Below are positions 1 through 8,509 of a stretch of DNA of 64,000 nucleotides, piece by piece (position 1 is the stretch's first letter; each line of letters begins with the position of its first letter). Origin of the DNA: CBDEGK01 sp965237855 (GTDB lineage: Bacteria > Pseudomonadota > Gammaproteobacteria > Pseudomonadales > Halieaceae). The stretch spans positions 434,001 to 498,000 of the forward strand of contig CBDEGK010000003.1 of NCBI GenBank assembly GCA_965237855.1. Direction: 5' to 3'. The notes below the pieces were generated by a model, which was given only the letters and a program-made list of their open reading frames with translations, made no database searches and was not told the DNA's origin. The position numbers were made by a program, and so were the translations under genes.

Positions 1-2939
1 ATGCGGCTAAAGATGTTCGTAGGGTGTATTTCACTGCCAGACGACACATCCCTGCGCAGGAAATACTGGGGGCGGCCGGCGACAAGGGCGCATCTGGCCT
101 CAAGCGTTATCTTGAAAGTGATGTGAAAAGCTCTCCCTTTGAGCGCTTCGCTGAATACCAGGCCTCTGTCCGACTGGTCCTTTCTTTGGAGAATGAGAAC
201 GCCCCGGCATTGCTGGCCAGAGCCCTGGGACTGAAGGAAATTAAGGACCTGACCAGCCTGCTGCGAGATCTAGTTTTGGAGCCCAGCGAGGTTCCCGGAG
301 CCGCAAGGGCTGCCATTGAGTCCTTTGAAACACTTGATAATACCCACTCGCGCCTGGTGGAGGCCCGAGAACAACGCCAGCAACTTGATGCCTTGCCGGG
401 GTTAAGGGATGAGCGGCAAACAGCCCGTGATCAACATGATGCATTTACTGATGCAATCCGCGCGCTGCCTATCCATATCGCAGAGCAGGCCGTGATTCTG
501 GTCAGTGCTTTGATAGTAGAGCTTGAAAAAGACCTGTCCGGGTTGCGCGCAGAGTCCGAGCGCCTCATTACCGATAAAGATAACGAACAAGCGCGCCTGG
601 AGGGACTCCAAAAAGCATTCAACAATGAAGGCGGGGATCGGATAGAGGCGGTGAAACAGGATCTTGAGCGTTCGGTACGGACGCTTGAGCAGGCCATCAA
701 AAGCCGGAGCAACTACAGTAAGGATGTTTCTGACGCCGGCCTTGAAGAAGCGCTCTCCTCGGGAGATCTTGAAACACAAATCGCAGAAGTGGAGTCAAAT
801 TCACTAAACATTAGTGAGTTAGAGTCATCTGTTAAAGAAAAATATGACAATGAAAATTTATCCAGGGTGACAGCAGAGAATCGGATCACAGCGCTTATTG
901 GTGAGATCCGGGATATTGAGTCGCGCAAAAACTCCAACGTTGCTCCGGCCTTCCAACGCGTACGTGATGAGATCTGCCAGGCACTGAATCTGGATCGTGA
1001 CACCCTCCCCTTTGTCGCTGAGCTTATTGACGTCAAACAAGGTGAGGCTGAGTGGCGTGGTGCCATTGAGCGAGTGCTGGGTTTCGACAAGCTCAACCTC
1101 CTGGTGCCTAAAGGGCAGTACGGTAATGTTCGAAACTATCTAAACAGCCATCATCTGGGTCTGCGTGTGGCGATACAGCGTGTCGATGCTGTGGAGGATG
1201 GCACTGCTGAGTTTATGCGTGACGGGTTTCTCAAAAAGCTGGAATGGAAAAAGCACCCCTACCGGGAGTTCCTAAAACATCACATGGTTCGCCGCGACTT
1301 TCACTGCGTGGATTCGGCGGACGCAATGGCAAATATCGAATTCTGCGTAACCCGGGAAGGCTTGATCCAGCGGAAGCGTGGCCAATTGGATAAGGATGAT
1401 AGCTTCAAGATCTCCGATAAAAGCCGCTGGGCTCTGGGATTTAGTAATCAACTGGTTCTGACTGATCGTAAGGATGAACTGAAGTCCCAAACGCACGTCC
1501 ACGAAGAGGCAAAGCGTGAGGCTGAACGTCTTTCCGGCGAGCTGATTACTTTTGGAAATCAACTGAAAGCGCTGGAGCTGATAGCTCGCTACAGCTGGGA
1601 TGACATCGATGTTGAGTCTACTGAGCGCCAGCGCGAGTCTCTGAAGGCCGAATATGATGAATTGTTGGCCAACAGCGAGACATTGCGCGACCTGGAGCAG
1701 TCAATCACCAAGTGCAAGTCCAGCATTAAGGCAATGGAGGTCCTGCGGGATGAAAAGTACACAGCAGCGGGTGAGGCGAAGAATGAGCTGTCCCAACACG
1801 TCAAAGTTCGTGATGAGGATATTGAGGCGGCGCACGAGGGAATTGAGGAGGCGTCCCGGGAGATGCTTGAGTCCTATTTTGACCCAATAACAGCCGATGA
1901 CCTGGTAATGCGCGATAAGATGCGATCACGGCGTAGTCAGGTCCTGGAGCAGGAAAAAGAAAACCGCCTCCAAACGGTCCAGCGGTGCGACAACGCCATT
2001 ATTAGCCGCCTGTCCACCTTTAGCATCCGGTGGCCAGAGGTCTCCCAGGACTGGGGCACGAATAAAGACGAGTCGGTCGACTCATACCTAGCCTTCCACG
2101 CGAAATTGATTGAGGAGGGCCTGCCTGAGCTTGAAGATGAGTTTCAGGCCCTGTTGAATCAGCAAAGCTCACAGAGCCTGACCAGCCTGGTCAGCATGAT
2201 CGACAATGAGCACATTGAGATAGAGGATCGTATAGAGATCATCAACTACGTTCTCCAGAAAACCACCTTCCGGGAAAACACTTATCTCCGTCTGGGTTCT
2301 AAGAAAATTACTGACATATCCGTCAATGCAGTGAGGAATGCGGTCAAGGCGGTTCGCGAGGAGATGGGCAGGGATGATAGCGAGTCACTGTACGGCGCCA
2401 TCAAGGTGGTGATAGAACTCCTGCGTAAACACATTGACCTTAAAACCAAGGAGGCACAGCGTACCCTGGATCCGCGGCACCAGTTGAAGTTCTATGCCGA
2501 GGAAATGTATAAGGACACCAATCAACGCCGGGACTATCTTGATTCCAGTGCCGGAAAATCCGGGGGTGAGAAGGAATCCTTTGCCGGGATTATTATTGCA
2601 GCCAGCCTTGCCTACGTATTGGCGCCCGATGGCAGTGACAGGCCTGTTTATTCCACGGTCTTCCTGGATGAGGCCTTTTCCAACACTTCTGATGCTGTGG
2701 CTCGTCGAGTACTGGAGGTATTTAAGCAGCTGCACCTCCATGTGAACCTTATTACTCCCATGAAGAACCTCAATATTGCACAAGATGCCGCGGCGACCCT
2801 TCTGATCGTGCAAAAGAACGAGGAGAGTCATGAATCCAGGCTGACTGAGCTGAGCTGGGAAAAGGCCGAGGAGCTTTACCAGGAAGCCGGGAATATGGCC
2901 CAGGACAAGGAGGACGAAACCATTGCGGTTGCCACCTGA
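1..2939 (+). CDS. jetC: Wadjet system SMC-like ATPase JetC (5' end outside window)
   Basis: This is the MksB/MukB-like ATPase of a Wadjet anti-plasmid system, which in the known family works with a kleisin (JetA), JetB and the nuclease JetD. The frame is open from base 3, so the N-terminal Walker A part lies outside the window. Counting from the first visible in-frame GTG (24), there is long charged coiled coil before and after a hinge-like stretch around residues 335-400. The C-terminal head has the ABC signature GKSGGEKES (about 844-852) and Walker B VFLDEAFS (D882, E883), followed by LITPMKNL. Its stop overlaps the next gene. A generic SbcC-like ATPase is the alternative, but the JetD partner makes Wadjet much more likely. 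JetA and JetB should lie just upstream. Confidence 0.86.
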   Translation, partial: AAKDVRRVYFTARRHIPAQEILGAAGDKGASGLKRYLESDVKSSPFERFAEYQASVRLVLSLENENAPALLARALGLKEIKDLTSLLRDLVLEPSEVPGAARAAIESFETLDNTHSRLVEAREQRQQLDALPGLRDERQTARDQHDAFTDAIRALPIHIAEQAVILVSALIVELEKDLSGLRAESERLITDKDNEQARLEGLQKAFNNEGGDRIEAVKQDLERSVRTLEQAIKSRSNYSKDVSDAGLEEALSSGDLETQIAEVESNSLNISELESSVKEKYDNENLSRVTAENRITALIGEIRDIESRKNSNVAPAFQRVRDEICQALNLDRDTLPFVAELIDVKQGEAEWRGAIERVLGFDKLNLLVPKGQYGNVRNYLNSHHLGLRVAIQRVDAVEDGTAEFMRDGFLKKLEWKKHPYREFLKHHMVRRDFHCVDSADAMANIEFCVTREGLIQRKRGQLDKDDSFKISDKSRWALGFSNQLVLTDRKDELKSQTHVHEEAKREAERLSGELITFGNQLKALELIARYSWDDIDVESTERQRESLKAEYDELLANSETLRDLEQSITKCKSSIKAMEVLRDEKYTAAGEAKNELSQHVKVRDEDIEAAHEGIEEASREMLESYFDPITADDLVMRDKMRSRRSQVLEQEKENRLQTVQRCDNAIISRLSTFSIRWPEVSQDWGTNKDESVDSYLAFHAKLIEEGLPELEDEFQALLNQQSSQSLTSLVSMIDNEHIEIEDRIEIINYVLQKTTFRENTYLRLGSKKITDISVNAVRNAVKAVREEMGRDDSESLYGAIKVVIELLRKHIDLKTKEAQRTLDPRHQLKFYAEEMYKDTNQRRDYLDSSAGKSGGEKESFAGIIIAASLAYVLAPDGSDRPVYSTVFLDEAFSNTSDAVARRVLEVFKQLHLHVNLITPMKNLNIAQDAAATLLIVQKNEESHESRLTELSWEKAEELYQEAGNMAQDKEDETIAVAT
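2907..2913 (+). promoter_or_regulatory. Shine-Dalgarno site inside jetC fixing the TTG start of jetD
   Basis: AAGGAGG lies nine bases before a TTG codon at 2923. It is the strongest ribosome-binding sequence in this stretch. It supports translation of jetD starting inside the last codons of jetC. Confidence 0.7.
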
Positions 2940-4119
2940 GGTTATTATCAAATTACGGAAGCTGGAATGGGACAATCTGCCCAACCTGCGAGCCCGTTTA
3001 CGCAATGAGCGACCTTTCCCGATCCGTGTTCCATTGGGCGCCCTTGATCCTGGAAGCTCATCTTCTGAGGTCGATAAATTTCATGCGTTCCAGCGGGCCT
3101 GGGAGAATTTTGAGTATGGCAAGGTCATCTGGGAGAATCGAAATTTCCGATCAGCCGGATCACAGCCGGTACCGACGCACCTCGAAATCGAAGCATTTTC
3201 TGAGCTGGCGAGAATATTGGGCGACGAGGCTGTCGCCGCTCTGAATCAATGGGAAGAGATTCTTGCTCCTGCCCTAAAAGACAAGCCTTCATTGATCGAC
3301 GCCCTGATATCGCTGATACCCTTTGATCCAATCATGACGCCCGCTGTTATGGCTAATGCCGTATCGGTCGTTGCGCAGCTGCATGAGGGAATGGGGAGGG
3401 GATTTTACTCCCGGGGCCTTCCCATAAATGGAGTCGACACCAAATTCCTTGAGGTGAATGAGCGTCTTGTTACTGTCATTTTGGATGACCTAAATGATGG
3501 AAGAGTGACTGGCGCCGGCGGTCTTTTTCCCTGGCTGGGGTGTGAGTCGGCCCCTTCAGGCTGGATAACCATTCGCAGCCTCTGTGATGAGATCACTGAG
3601 AGCCTTGGCGGTCATAGTGTGATGCAGCTCCCCCCTAAATCTGTTCGTTTACTGAATATCGCACCCACCCACCTTCTGGTTGTTGAAAACCTCCAGTCGT
3701 TGTTCGTACCTGACTCATTGATTGGCACAGTCGCTATCGGTGGTTGTGGTGCAAACCTGGCCTGGATGACTGACTGCTCCTGGGCTGAGCGGGCCGCCGT
3801 TGGTTATTGGGGAGATATTGATTCGTGGGGTTTCAAGTTGCTATCTGATGCAAGGATTAGTCTTCCCCAGATTGAGTCCCTTTTGATGGATGAGCGCGCG
3901 CTGACCAAACACCTGGGGTTTGGCGTTTCCGAGGGAACCTCTACGTTCAGCGAAATGCCCGGCCTTAAAGACAATGAGTTTGAGTTTGTAAAATTACTGC
4001 GGTCGGGTAACTGGGGCCATACACGCCTCGAGCAAGAACGGCTTCACGTCGACTATGTTAGAAGTGCCCTTGTTGAGTGGCACGCGGAGAGAAATTCTGT
4101 GATGGCCGCTGGAATATAG
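2923..4119 (+). CDS. jetD: Wadjet system nuclease subunit JetD (DUF3322 + DUF2220)
   Basis: JetD is the Toprim-like nuclease of Wadjet, which cuts circular DNA handled by the JetABC SMC complex. The 398-residue protein has an N-terminal DUF3322-type region (about 5-190) and a C-terminal DUF2220/Toprim-like region (about 210-385). Visible family marks are VVENLQSLF with the acidic residue E255, the glycine-rich stretch VAIGGCGAN, and YWGDIDSWGF with the D298-x-D300 pair. These fit an intact acidic active site. The start is TTG at 2923, overlapping jetC by 17 bases with AAGGAGG upstream, so the two genes are probably translationally coupled. It is the last gene of the visible operon, and an IS66 element follows about 300 bp on. 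Confidence 0.88.
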   Translation: MRLPPEVIIKLRKLEWDNLPNLRARLRNERPFPIRVPLGALDPGSSSSEVDKFHAFQRAWENFEYGKVIWENRNFRSAGSQPVPTHLEIEAFSELARILGDEAVAALNQWEEILAPALKDKPSLIDALISLIPFDPIMTPAVMANAVSVVAQLHEGMGRGFYSRGLPINGVDTKFLEVNERLVTVILDDLNDGRVTGAGGLFPWLGCESAPSGWITIRSLCDEITESLGGHSVMQLPPKSVRLLNIAPTHLLVVENLQSLFVPDSLIGTVAIGGCGANLAWMTDCSWAERAAVGYWGDIDSWGFKLLSDARISLPQIESLLMDERALTKHLGFGVSEGTSTFSEMPGLKDNEFEFVKLLRSGNWGHTRLEQERLHVDYVRSALVEWHAERNSVMAAGI

Positions 4120-4423
4120 TTCTCCAAATAGGCTGTATAGGACAAATACTAGAAAGACTGGCGACTTTGCCTCAGTCAAATGACGACATCCCAAGACGAA
4201 TTTCAAAAGCTATTTATCTGCATCTTGAGAAACACCACCGGCTATATGGCGTGGAAGTTTACTTCTTCACCGGCAGGCACGCCCCGGGTTATATCCCGAT
4301 ACGGCGGGCAATCAGTTAAGCCCACAGTTTTGGCATAAATCCTGCTATCTTTCATGCGCGCTATTGGCACATAGCGCGCTTAGATGTCGATCGGCCAACG
4401 GGTGCTGGCAAGCGCGCATGTAT
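4120..4423. other. Intergenic region between jetD and the IS66 element
   Basis: About 300 bp with no gene I can support. An 80-codon open frame runs from inside jetD to 4319 but has no recognisable protein features. The only structure seen is the cluster of GCGCGC inverted repeats at 4353-4420. No T-rich terminator follows the hairpin. The stretch may be a scar between the defence genes and the insertion sequence. Confidence 0.5.
4353..4420. repeat. Three-armed GCGCGC inverted repeat cluster
   Basis: Arm A (4353-4364) reads CATGCGCGCTAT. Its GCGCGCTAT part (4356-4364) pairs perfectly over nine bases with ATAGCGCGC at 4371-4379, leaving a six-base loop. The CATGCGCGCT part (4353-4362) also pairs perfectly over ten bases with AGCGCGCATG at 4411-4420. 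The two pairings share arm A and exclude each other. It could be a REP-like element or a termination hairpin for the Jet operon, but there is no T tract. Confidence 0.55.
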
Positions 4424-4436
4424 GTAACCGCAACTT

Positions 4437-6010
4437 CTACTCCATATGATGCGGAAGCAGCGCTTCAATTTCCTCAAGGCACGTTGCCTTTGGTAGTTCT
4501 GTAAATATGTGCCGCAAGTAGCGGTACGGTTCAATATTATTCGCCTTGGCCGTTTCAATCAAACTGTACAGATTCGCCGTGGCATTCGCTCCGGCCACAC
4601 TGTCACAGAATAGGTAATTCTTTCGCCCCACCACGAAGGGACGTATCGCGTTCTCTATCAGGTTGTTGTCGATCCGCAGGTCACCATGCTCAACATACAC
4701 GATCAGACCAGGCCATTGCTTATGCATGTAGTTCAACGCCTTGCCCAGGGCCGATTGTTTTGGCACCAGTGGCAGATGCTCATCCAGCCATTGGCGCAGG
4801 TCGTCCAGCAGGGGAAGGGCCTCCTTCTGTCGCTTGTCTCTGCGTTCGTCAACACTCAGATCAGCGGCTTCGCGCTCGATGCGGTACAAAGCCCTGATCT
4901 TCTTCAAGGCAACACCTGGCAGTGATGCAGGATCAGGCTTCAACTGCGACTTTAACGCCTCATCGAACTTGCGCCGGGCATGGGCCATACACCCCAGCCG
5001 TGTGATGGCGGAGCCTGCACACACTTTCGCGTAGCCTTCATAGCCATCGGTCTGTAGATACCCCGCGAAGCCCTCTAGCAGTCGCACAGGTACGGCCTGG
5101 CTGCGGCTGGGATCATAGTCATACAGCACCATCGGGTGTTTTGGCGGCCCGCCCTGGCGTACCCACAAATACGACTTACTTTGCGCCCCAGTTCCTTGAG
5201 CACCTGGATGGTGGTCTCGTCCATGCCAATGTAATGGCCAGCCAGCATTCGTTCGCCTAGCAAATTAATTAGCGGCTGGATTGCCATCCCCGCCTTAATC
5301 ATCCACTGGGCCATGGTAGAGCGCGGTAAATCGATGCCACTGCGCCGTAGCTGTGTCTCTTGCCGGTACAGGGGCAAGCTATCCACGTACTTGGCCGTGA
5401 CGATATGCGCCAGTGTGCCGGGCGATGCCATCGTCTTGGGCAACAGCTGCGGTGGCATCGGTGCGGTCTTGATCTGCCCTTCGCACTGCGGGCAACCGTA
5501 GACCGTCTTGATGTGACGCAGCACCTGGATTTGCGCGAGAATGATATCCAGTTGTTCACAGCTGCGTTCGCTGATGACCGTCAGGGTGCTTTGGCACTGC
5601 TTGCACTGGCAGGCCTCGCCTTCCAGGGTATGCACGATGTTGATTCGGGGTAATTCGGGCGGCAAAGGCTTACGACGGCCTCGGGTTCTTCTATGGGCCG
5701 GCACAATCATTGAATCATCGGCATCAGCGTCCTCCTGGGAGGTGCCGCTAACAGCCTCGGCCTCTGGAAGGCTAATATCACCGGCTAACAGTGATAACTG
5801 ATCAATGTTGAACTTCTCACTACGCGCACCGAAGTGCTGGTGACGCGACAGGCGAATCTGTTCCAGTAAGTTCCGGATAAAGTCTTGCTGATGGGATAGC
5901 TGGGACTGCTGTGTTTCACACAGCGTTCGTAGTGCATCGTAGTCATTGGGTAATACAGGACTCGTCATGAGTGGATTATACATCGGCGTGTTTGGTGATA
6001 CACCGAACAA
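4437..6010 (-). pseudogene. tnpC: IS66 transposase TnpC, frameshifted
   Basis: TnpC is the DDE transposase of IS66 elements, normally one frame of roughly 500 residues. Here it is split. Frame one (6010 down to 5075) encodes the N-terminal leucine-zipper-like region (from about MTSPVLPN at 5968), a C-x2-C zinc-binding pair (CQCKQCQ) and HYIGMDETT of the catalytic core. Frame two (about 5168 down to 4437) encodes SYLWVRQGG, GYEGYAKV, CMAHARRKF and the conserved end. The break is near 5180-5186. One copy of GCGCAAA is present there on the coding strand, and two tandem copies would restore frame and give GRKAQSKSYLWV. A programmed shift is less likely because no slippery site is evident. Confidence 0.85.
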
Positions 6011-6012
6011 CG

Positions 6013-6369
6013 CTATAAAACCCGTTGGTGCGGCAATACATCGTGTCCTTGCATCACGGTGAGGTCATAACCTGCAAGCAGCCAATCAATTTGCTGCGTA
6101 TTGAGCTCAACAACCGACAATGGCAGTGAAGCGGGCCACTGAAAACGAGACTTGTCTAGCCGTTTCATCAGCAGCACAAAGCCATTGCCCTCCCAGGCCA
6201 CCATTTTGATGAGGGTGCGTTGGCGGTTGCAGAAGATGAACAACTGCGCGCTGAACGGATCAAGCGCCATCTCTGCTTCCACAATAGCGACCAGGCCGTT
6301 GATCGATTTACGCATGTCCACGGCGTCCCGATACAGATGAATGCGCGCATCGGCAGTGGGCCGTATCAT
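6013..6369 (-). CDS. tnpB: IS66 accessory protein TnpB (Orf2-like)
   Basis: A 118-residue protein of the IS66 Orf2/TnpB family, needed together with TnpA and TnpC for transposition of these elements; its biochemical role is unclear. Family marks are LYRDAVDMRKSINGL near the N-terminus, LFIFCNRQRTLIKMVAWEGNGF in the middle, and the C-terminal segment with QIDWLLAGYDL. The ATG at 6369 overlaps the tnpA stop as ATGA, indicating coupled translation. The reading frame is open further upstream to 6510, but that part is tnpA sequence in another frame. The stop is two bases before the first tnpC start codon. It looks intact. Confidence 0.88.
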   Translation of the reverse strand: MIRPTADARIHLYRDAVDMRKSINGLVAIVEAEMALDPFSAQLFIFCNRQRTLIKMVAWEGNGFVLLMKRLDKSRFQWPASLPLSVVELNTQQIDWLLAGYDLTVMQGHDVLPHQRVL

Positions 6370-6695
6370 GACACTGAGTGGACGGCACTCATGAGATCCT
6401 GCAGCAGAGCACGGTCTACAGCACCTTGGAGTTCTAGCCGAAAGCCATTGGGCATGACCAGTGTTGCAGAGGTGTTGCTGCCCACTGAGGTGACAGGTAC
6501 AAATCCACACTTTTTGCCTTTGCGTGTGTCCGGCAGATGTCCTGCGATGATGAGCCGTGTTTTCCAGCCATAGAGGTGTTTGGCCTTGAGTTGGTGTGCG
6601 GCGGCGTAATCGACCAGGGAACCACCACTGGTGGCAGCGGTGTTCAGATGGTCAAGCCAGTAGCGCTGGCGTTGTGAGATCGGTTTGATGGGCAT
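6366..6695 (-). CDS. tnpA: IS66 protein TnpA (helix-turn-helix)
   Basis: A 109-residue IS66 TnpA-type protein, the first gene of the element. The N-terminal half (RQRYWLDHLNTAATSGG, then LVDYAAAHQL and LYGWKTRL) fits the helix-turn-helix region of this family. The C-terminal half ends with VMPNGFRLELQG, a pattern common to IS66 TnpA proteins. It begins at an ATG at 6695 near the right end of the element. It overlaps tnpB by four bases. Nothing in it looks broken. Confidence 0.85.
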   Translation of the reverse strand: MPIKPISQRQRYWLDHLNTAATSGGSLVDYAAAHQLKAKHLYGWKTRLIIAGHLPDTRKGKKCGFVPVTSVGSNTSATLVMPNGFRLELQGAVDRALLQDLMSAVHSVS

Positions 6696-6800
6696 GGCGT
6701 GCTCCAGTGAGAAAACACGAGCATGGCAGGCTTCGGCTCAGGCCGATAGGATGCACTTAATGGAGCGCTTACTTTTATGCCTGCAATAGCCAGGCAGCAA

Positions 6801-8441
6801 CTACCCGTCAAACAACGGCTTCAGCGCTGCCAATTCGGGCTGGTCAATGTAGTTTTTCCAACGTCCACGCGAGCTCTGCTGCAGTGGCTGGCGAACTTGC
6901 CAGACACTGGCGGTACGCACCCGGTTGGTAAGCGCCTGAAAATCCAGGCAGGCGTCGTCCCAGGCCAAATCCAGGAAGCAGAGTAGCGGTTCCAGAACGG
7001 CACGGGGTTCGGCAACCAGTTGCTCGTACCGCACACGGTGCACCCGCCCTGGATGATGCTGATCAACCGCTTCGAACAAGGACTGCAACAGCTGATAATA
7101 ATGCGCGGTATCTGCCAGCTCAGTGTCGTAACCCAAGGGCTCAGCGAAGGGCTGAAAATAAACCGACAAGCAGTTGTCCAGAGCATCGCGGTCGGTGACG
7201 ATAATCTGAGCATTGGGGAATAGCTTCAGGATCAAACCCAGGTAAAGGAAGTTGTCGGGGCGCTTGTTGGAAATGCGGCCGACCTCTGGCACCAGTTGCT
7301 GCAGCTTGTCGAGATACCCCTGACCAAGCTCACGCATGTTGTCCGATTGCCAGTCAAGCGCTTCCGGCAGCGGTGCCTGCTCCTGGAAATATCGGATCTC
7401 ACCCCCGGCGCTGAGCGCTGGATGCGAGGCCAACATCTGTTCAAGCAAGGTGGAACCGGAACGAAACATACCGCAGATAAAGATCAGTGGCTGTTCAGAT
7501 ACAGCGTTTACCTCAGCGCCCGCCTGGTCTGCCAAGTAAGCTCGCAAGCGACTGAACAGGTCTTCACTGAGTTGACGATCATAACCACCTGAACGAGCGC
7601 GACCCAATTCATTCGCCTGTCTGTAGGCGGCAAAAGCGCGCTCATATTGCTGGCTGTCATCGAGACTTTTGGCAAGTGCATAGCTGAGATTTTCACGCTC
7701 AATGGCTATCTCAGTCTTTTGCAGGCGTTCCTCCAGCCGGGAAAAAATAGGATCGGCGGGGTTCTCCACTTTGCCACACTGCGCTATCTGCGCCAGGGCA
7801 TCGCTGTACGCTGGGTCAAGTTCCAGAATGCGCTCGAAGCGATGGCGCGCAGCGTCGACATCACCACATTCCTGCTCGAGCAGGGCCAGGTTGTATAGCG
7901 CTGGTACATGTTCTCCATTCATGCGCAGGGCGCGATCATAAGCATCGCGCGCCTCATCCGTTTGTTGTTGTTCTCCGTGTATGACACCGATATTGGTAAG
8001 CACCTGCTCCATGTCATCAATACCGTTGGTCAGCGCTACTTTGTACTGGAAAATCGCCTCTTCCGGACGACGGGCCCGACGCAACAGGCGGGCATAGTTA
8101 TAGCGTGAGCTTGCCAGGTGCGAAAATTGATCTAGTAGGTGGCGATAGGCAGCCAATGCCTCGTCAACGCGGCCGAGCCGAAACAGCAGGCCGGCGTACT
8201 TGTCTACATAGGCGGGCTCCTCTGGCGCCGCGCTTACCAGCAGAGCAAACCAGCTCGCCGCCTTCTGCAAATCCTGTGACTGGAGGGCAATAGCGATCAG
8301 GTTTTGCAGCGCATCACGGTTGGCGGGATCTTGCACGAGTGCCCGCCGATAAACCGCTTCTGCTTGCGGCATATCACCACGCTGATAATAGTCATGGGCG
8401 GAGAGTAGGAGTTCGCGGGTGTCGAGTTGCTTTTCTGTCAC
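6801..8441 (-). CDS. TPR-repeat sulfotransferase family protein
   Basis: A two-part protein of 546 residues. Residues about 10-270 are tetratricopeptide repeats (for example ALYNLALLEQECGDVDAARHRFERILELDP). Residues about 310-540 resemble PAPS-dependent sulfotransferases, with the phosphosulfate-binding loop FICGMFRSGSTLLEQ near residue 320 and NKRPDNFLYLGLI downstream, where the 3'-phosphate-binding region is expected. It would transfer sulfate from PAPS to an unknown acceptor, with the TPR part possibly recruiting a protein substrate. No signal peptide is seen, so it is probably cytoplasmic. The start is a GTG without a strong ribosome-binding site. It is divergent from the hydroxylase at 8510, which also carries N-terminal TPRs, suggesting related roles. 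Substrate unknown. Confidence 0.82.
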   Translation of the reverse strand: MTEKQLDTRELLLSAHDYYQRGDMPQAEAVYRRALVQDPANRDALQNLIAIALQSQDLQKAASWFALLVSAAPEEPAYVDKYAGLLFRLGRVDEALAAYRHLLDQFSHLASSRYNYARLLRRARRPEEAIFQYKVALTNGIDDMEQVLTNIGVIHGEQQQTDEARDAYDRALRMNGEHVPALYNLALLEQECGDVDAARHRFERILELDPAYSDALAQIAQCGKVENPADPIFSRLEERLQKTEIAIERENLSYALAKSLDDSQQYERAFAAYRQANELGRARSGGYDRQLSEDLFSRLRAYLADQAGAEVNAVSEQPLIFICGMFRSGSTLLEQMLASHPALSAGGEIRYFQEQAPLPEALDWQSDNMRELGQGYLDKLQQLVPEVGRISNKRPDNFLYLGLILKLFPNAQIIVTDRDALDNCLSVYFQPFAEPLGYDTELADTAHYYQLLQSLFEAVDQHHPGRVHRVRYEQLVAEPRAVLEPLLCFLDLAWDDACLDFQALTNRVRTASVWQVRQPLQQSSRGRWKNYIDQPELAALKPLFDG

Positions 8442-8463
8442 ATCGGGACCGTAGGAAATCCCG

Positions 8464-8469
8464 TATAAT
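8464..8469 (+). promoter_or_regulatory. Candidate -10 box for the TPR-AspH gene
   Basis: TATAAT at 8464-8469 lies about 40 bases before the ATG at 8510, in the short gap between two divergent genes. No convincing -35 hexamer stands 16-18 bases upstream. Its complement gives TATTAT, which might serve the divergent sulfotransferase gene. Confidence 0.45.
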
Positions 8470-8509
8470 ACGCCCTCATCTTTAGACTAACCAGCAAGGA
8501 ACTCCTTCG

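Larger units (their letters stand above)
4424..6772 (-). mobile_element. IS66-family insertion sequence with disrupted tnpC
   Basis: An IS66-type element of about 2.35 kb carrying the family's three genes tnpA, tnpB and tnpC in order on the minus strand. The proposed ends both start with GTAA read inwards: GTAACCGC at 4424 and, on the other strand, GTAAGCGC ending at 6772. These match at seven of the first eight bases and about 12 of 20, so the boundaries are provisional. The flanking eight bases (GCATGTAT left, TTTTATGC right) are not a direct repeat. The expected 8-bp target duplication is therefore missing, which suggests a later rearrangement. The frameshifted tnpC makes it probably immobile on its own. 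Confidence 0.75.

Noticed and set aside
4077..4319. Open frame of 80 codons after jetD
   Set aside because: It overlaps the jetD end, has no ribosome-binding site or family features, and its sequence looks random.
5160..5200. Programmed ribosomal frameshift in tnpC
   Set aside because: No slippery heptamer or downstream structure is evident, and IS66 tnpC is normally a single frame; a deletion is simpler.
4416..6780. 8-bp target duplication around the IS66 element
   Set aside because: The two flanks at the proposed ends were compared and do not match directly.
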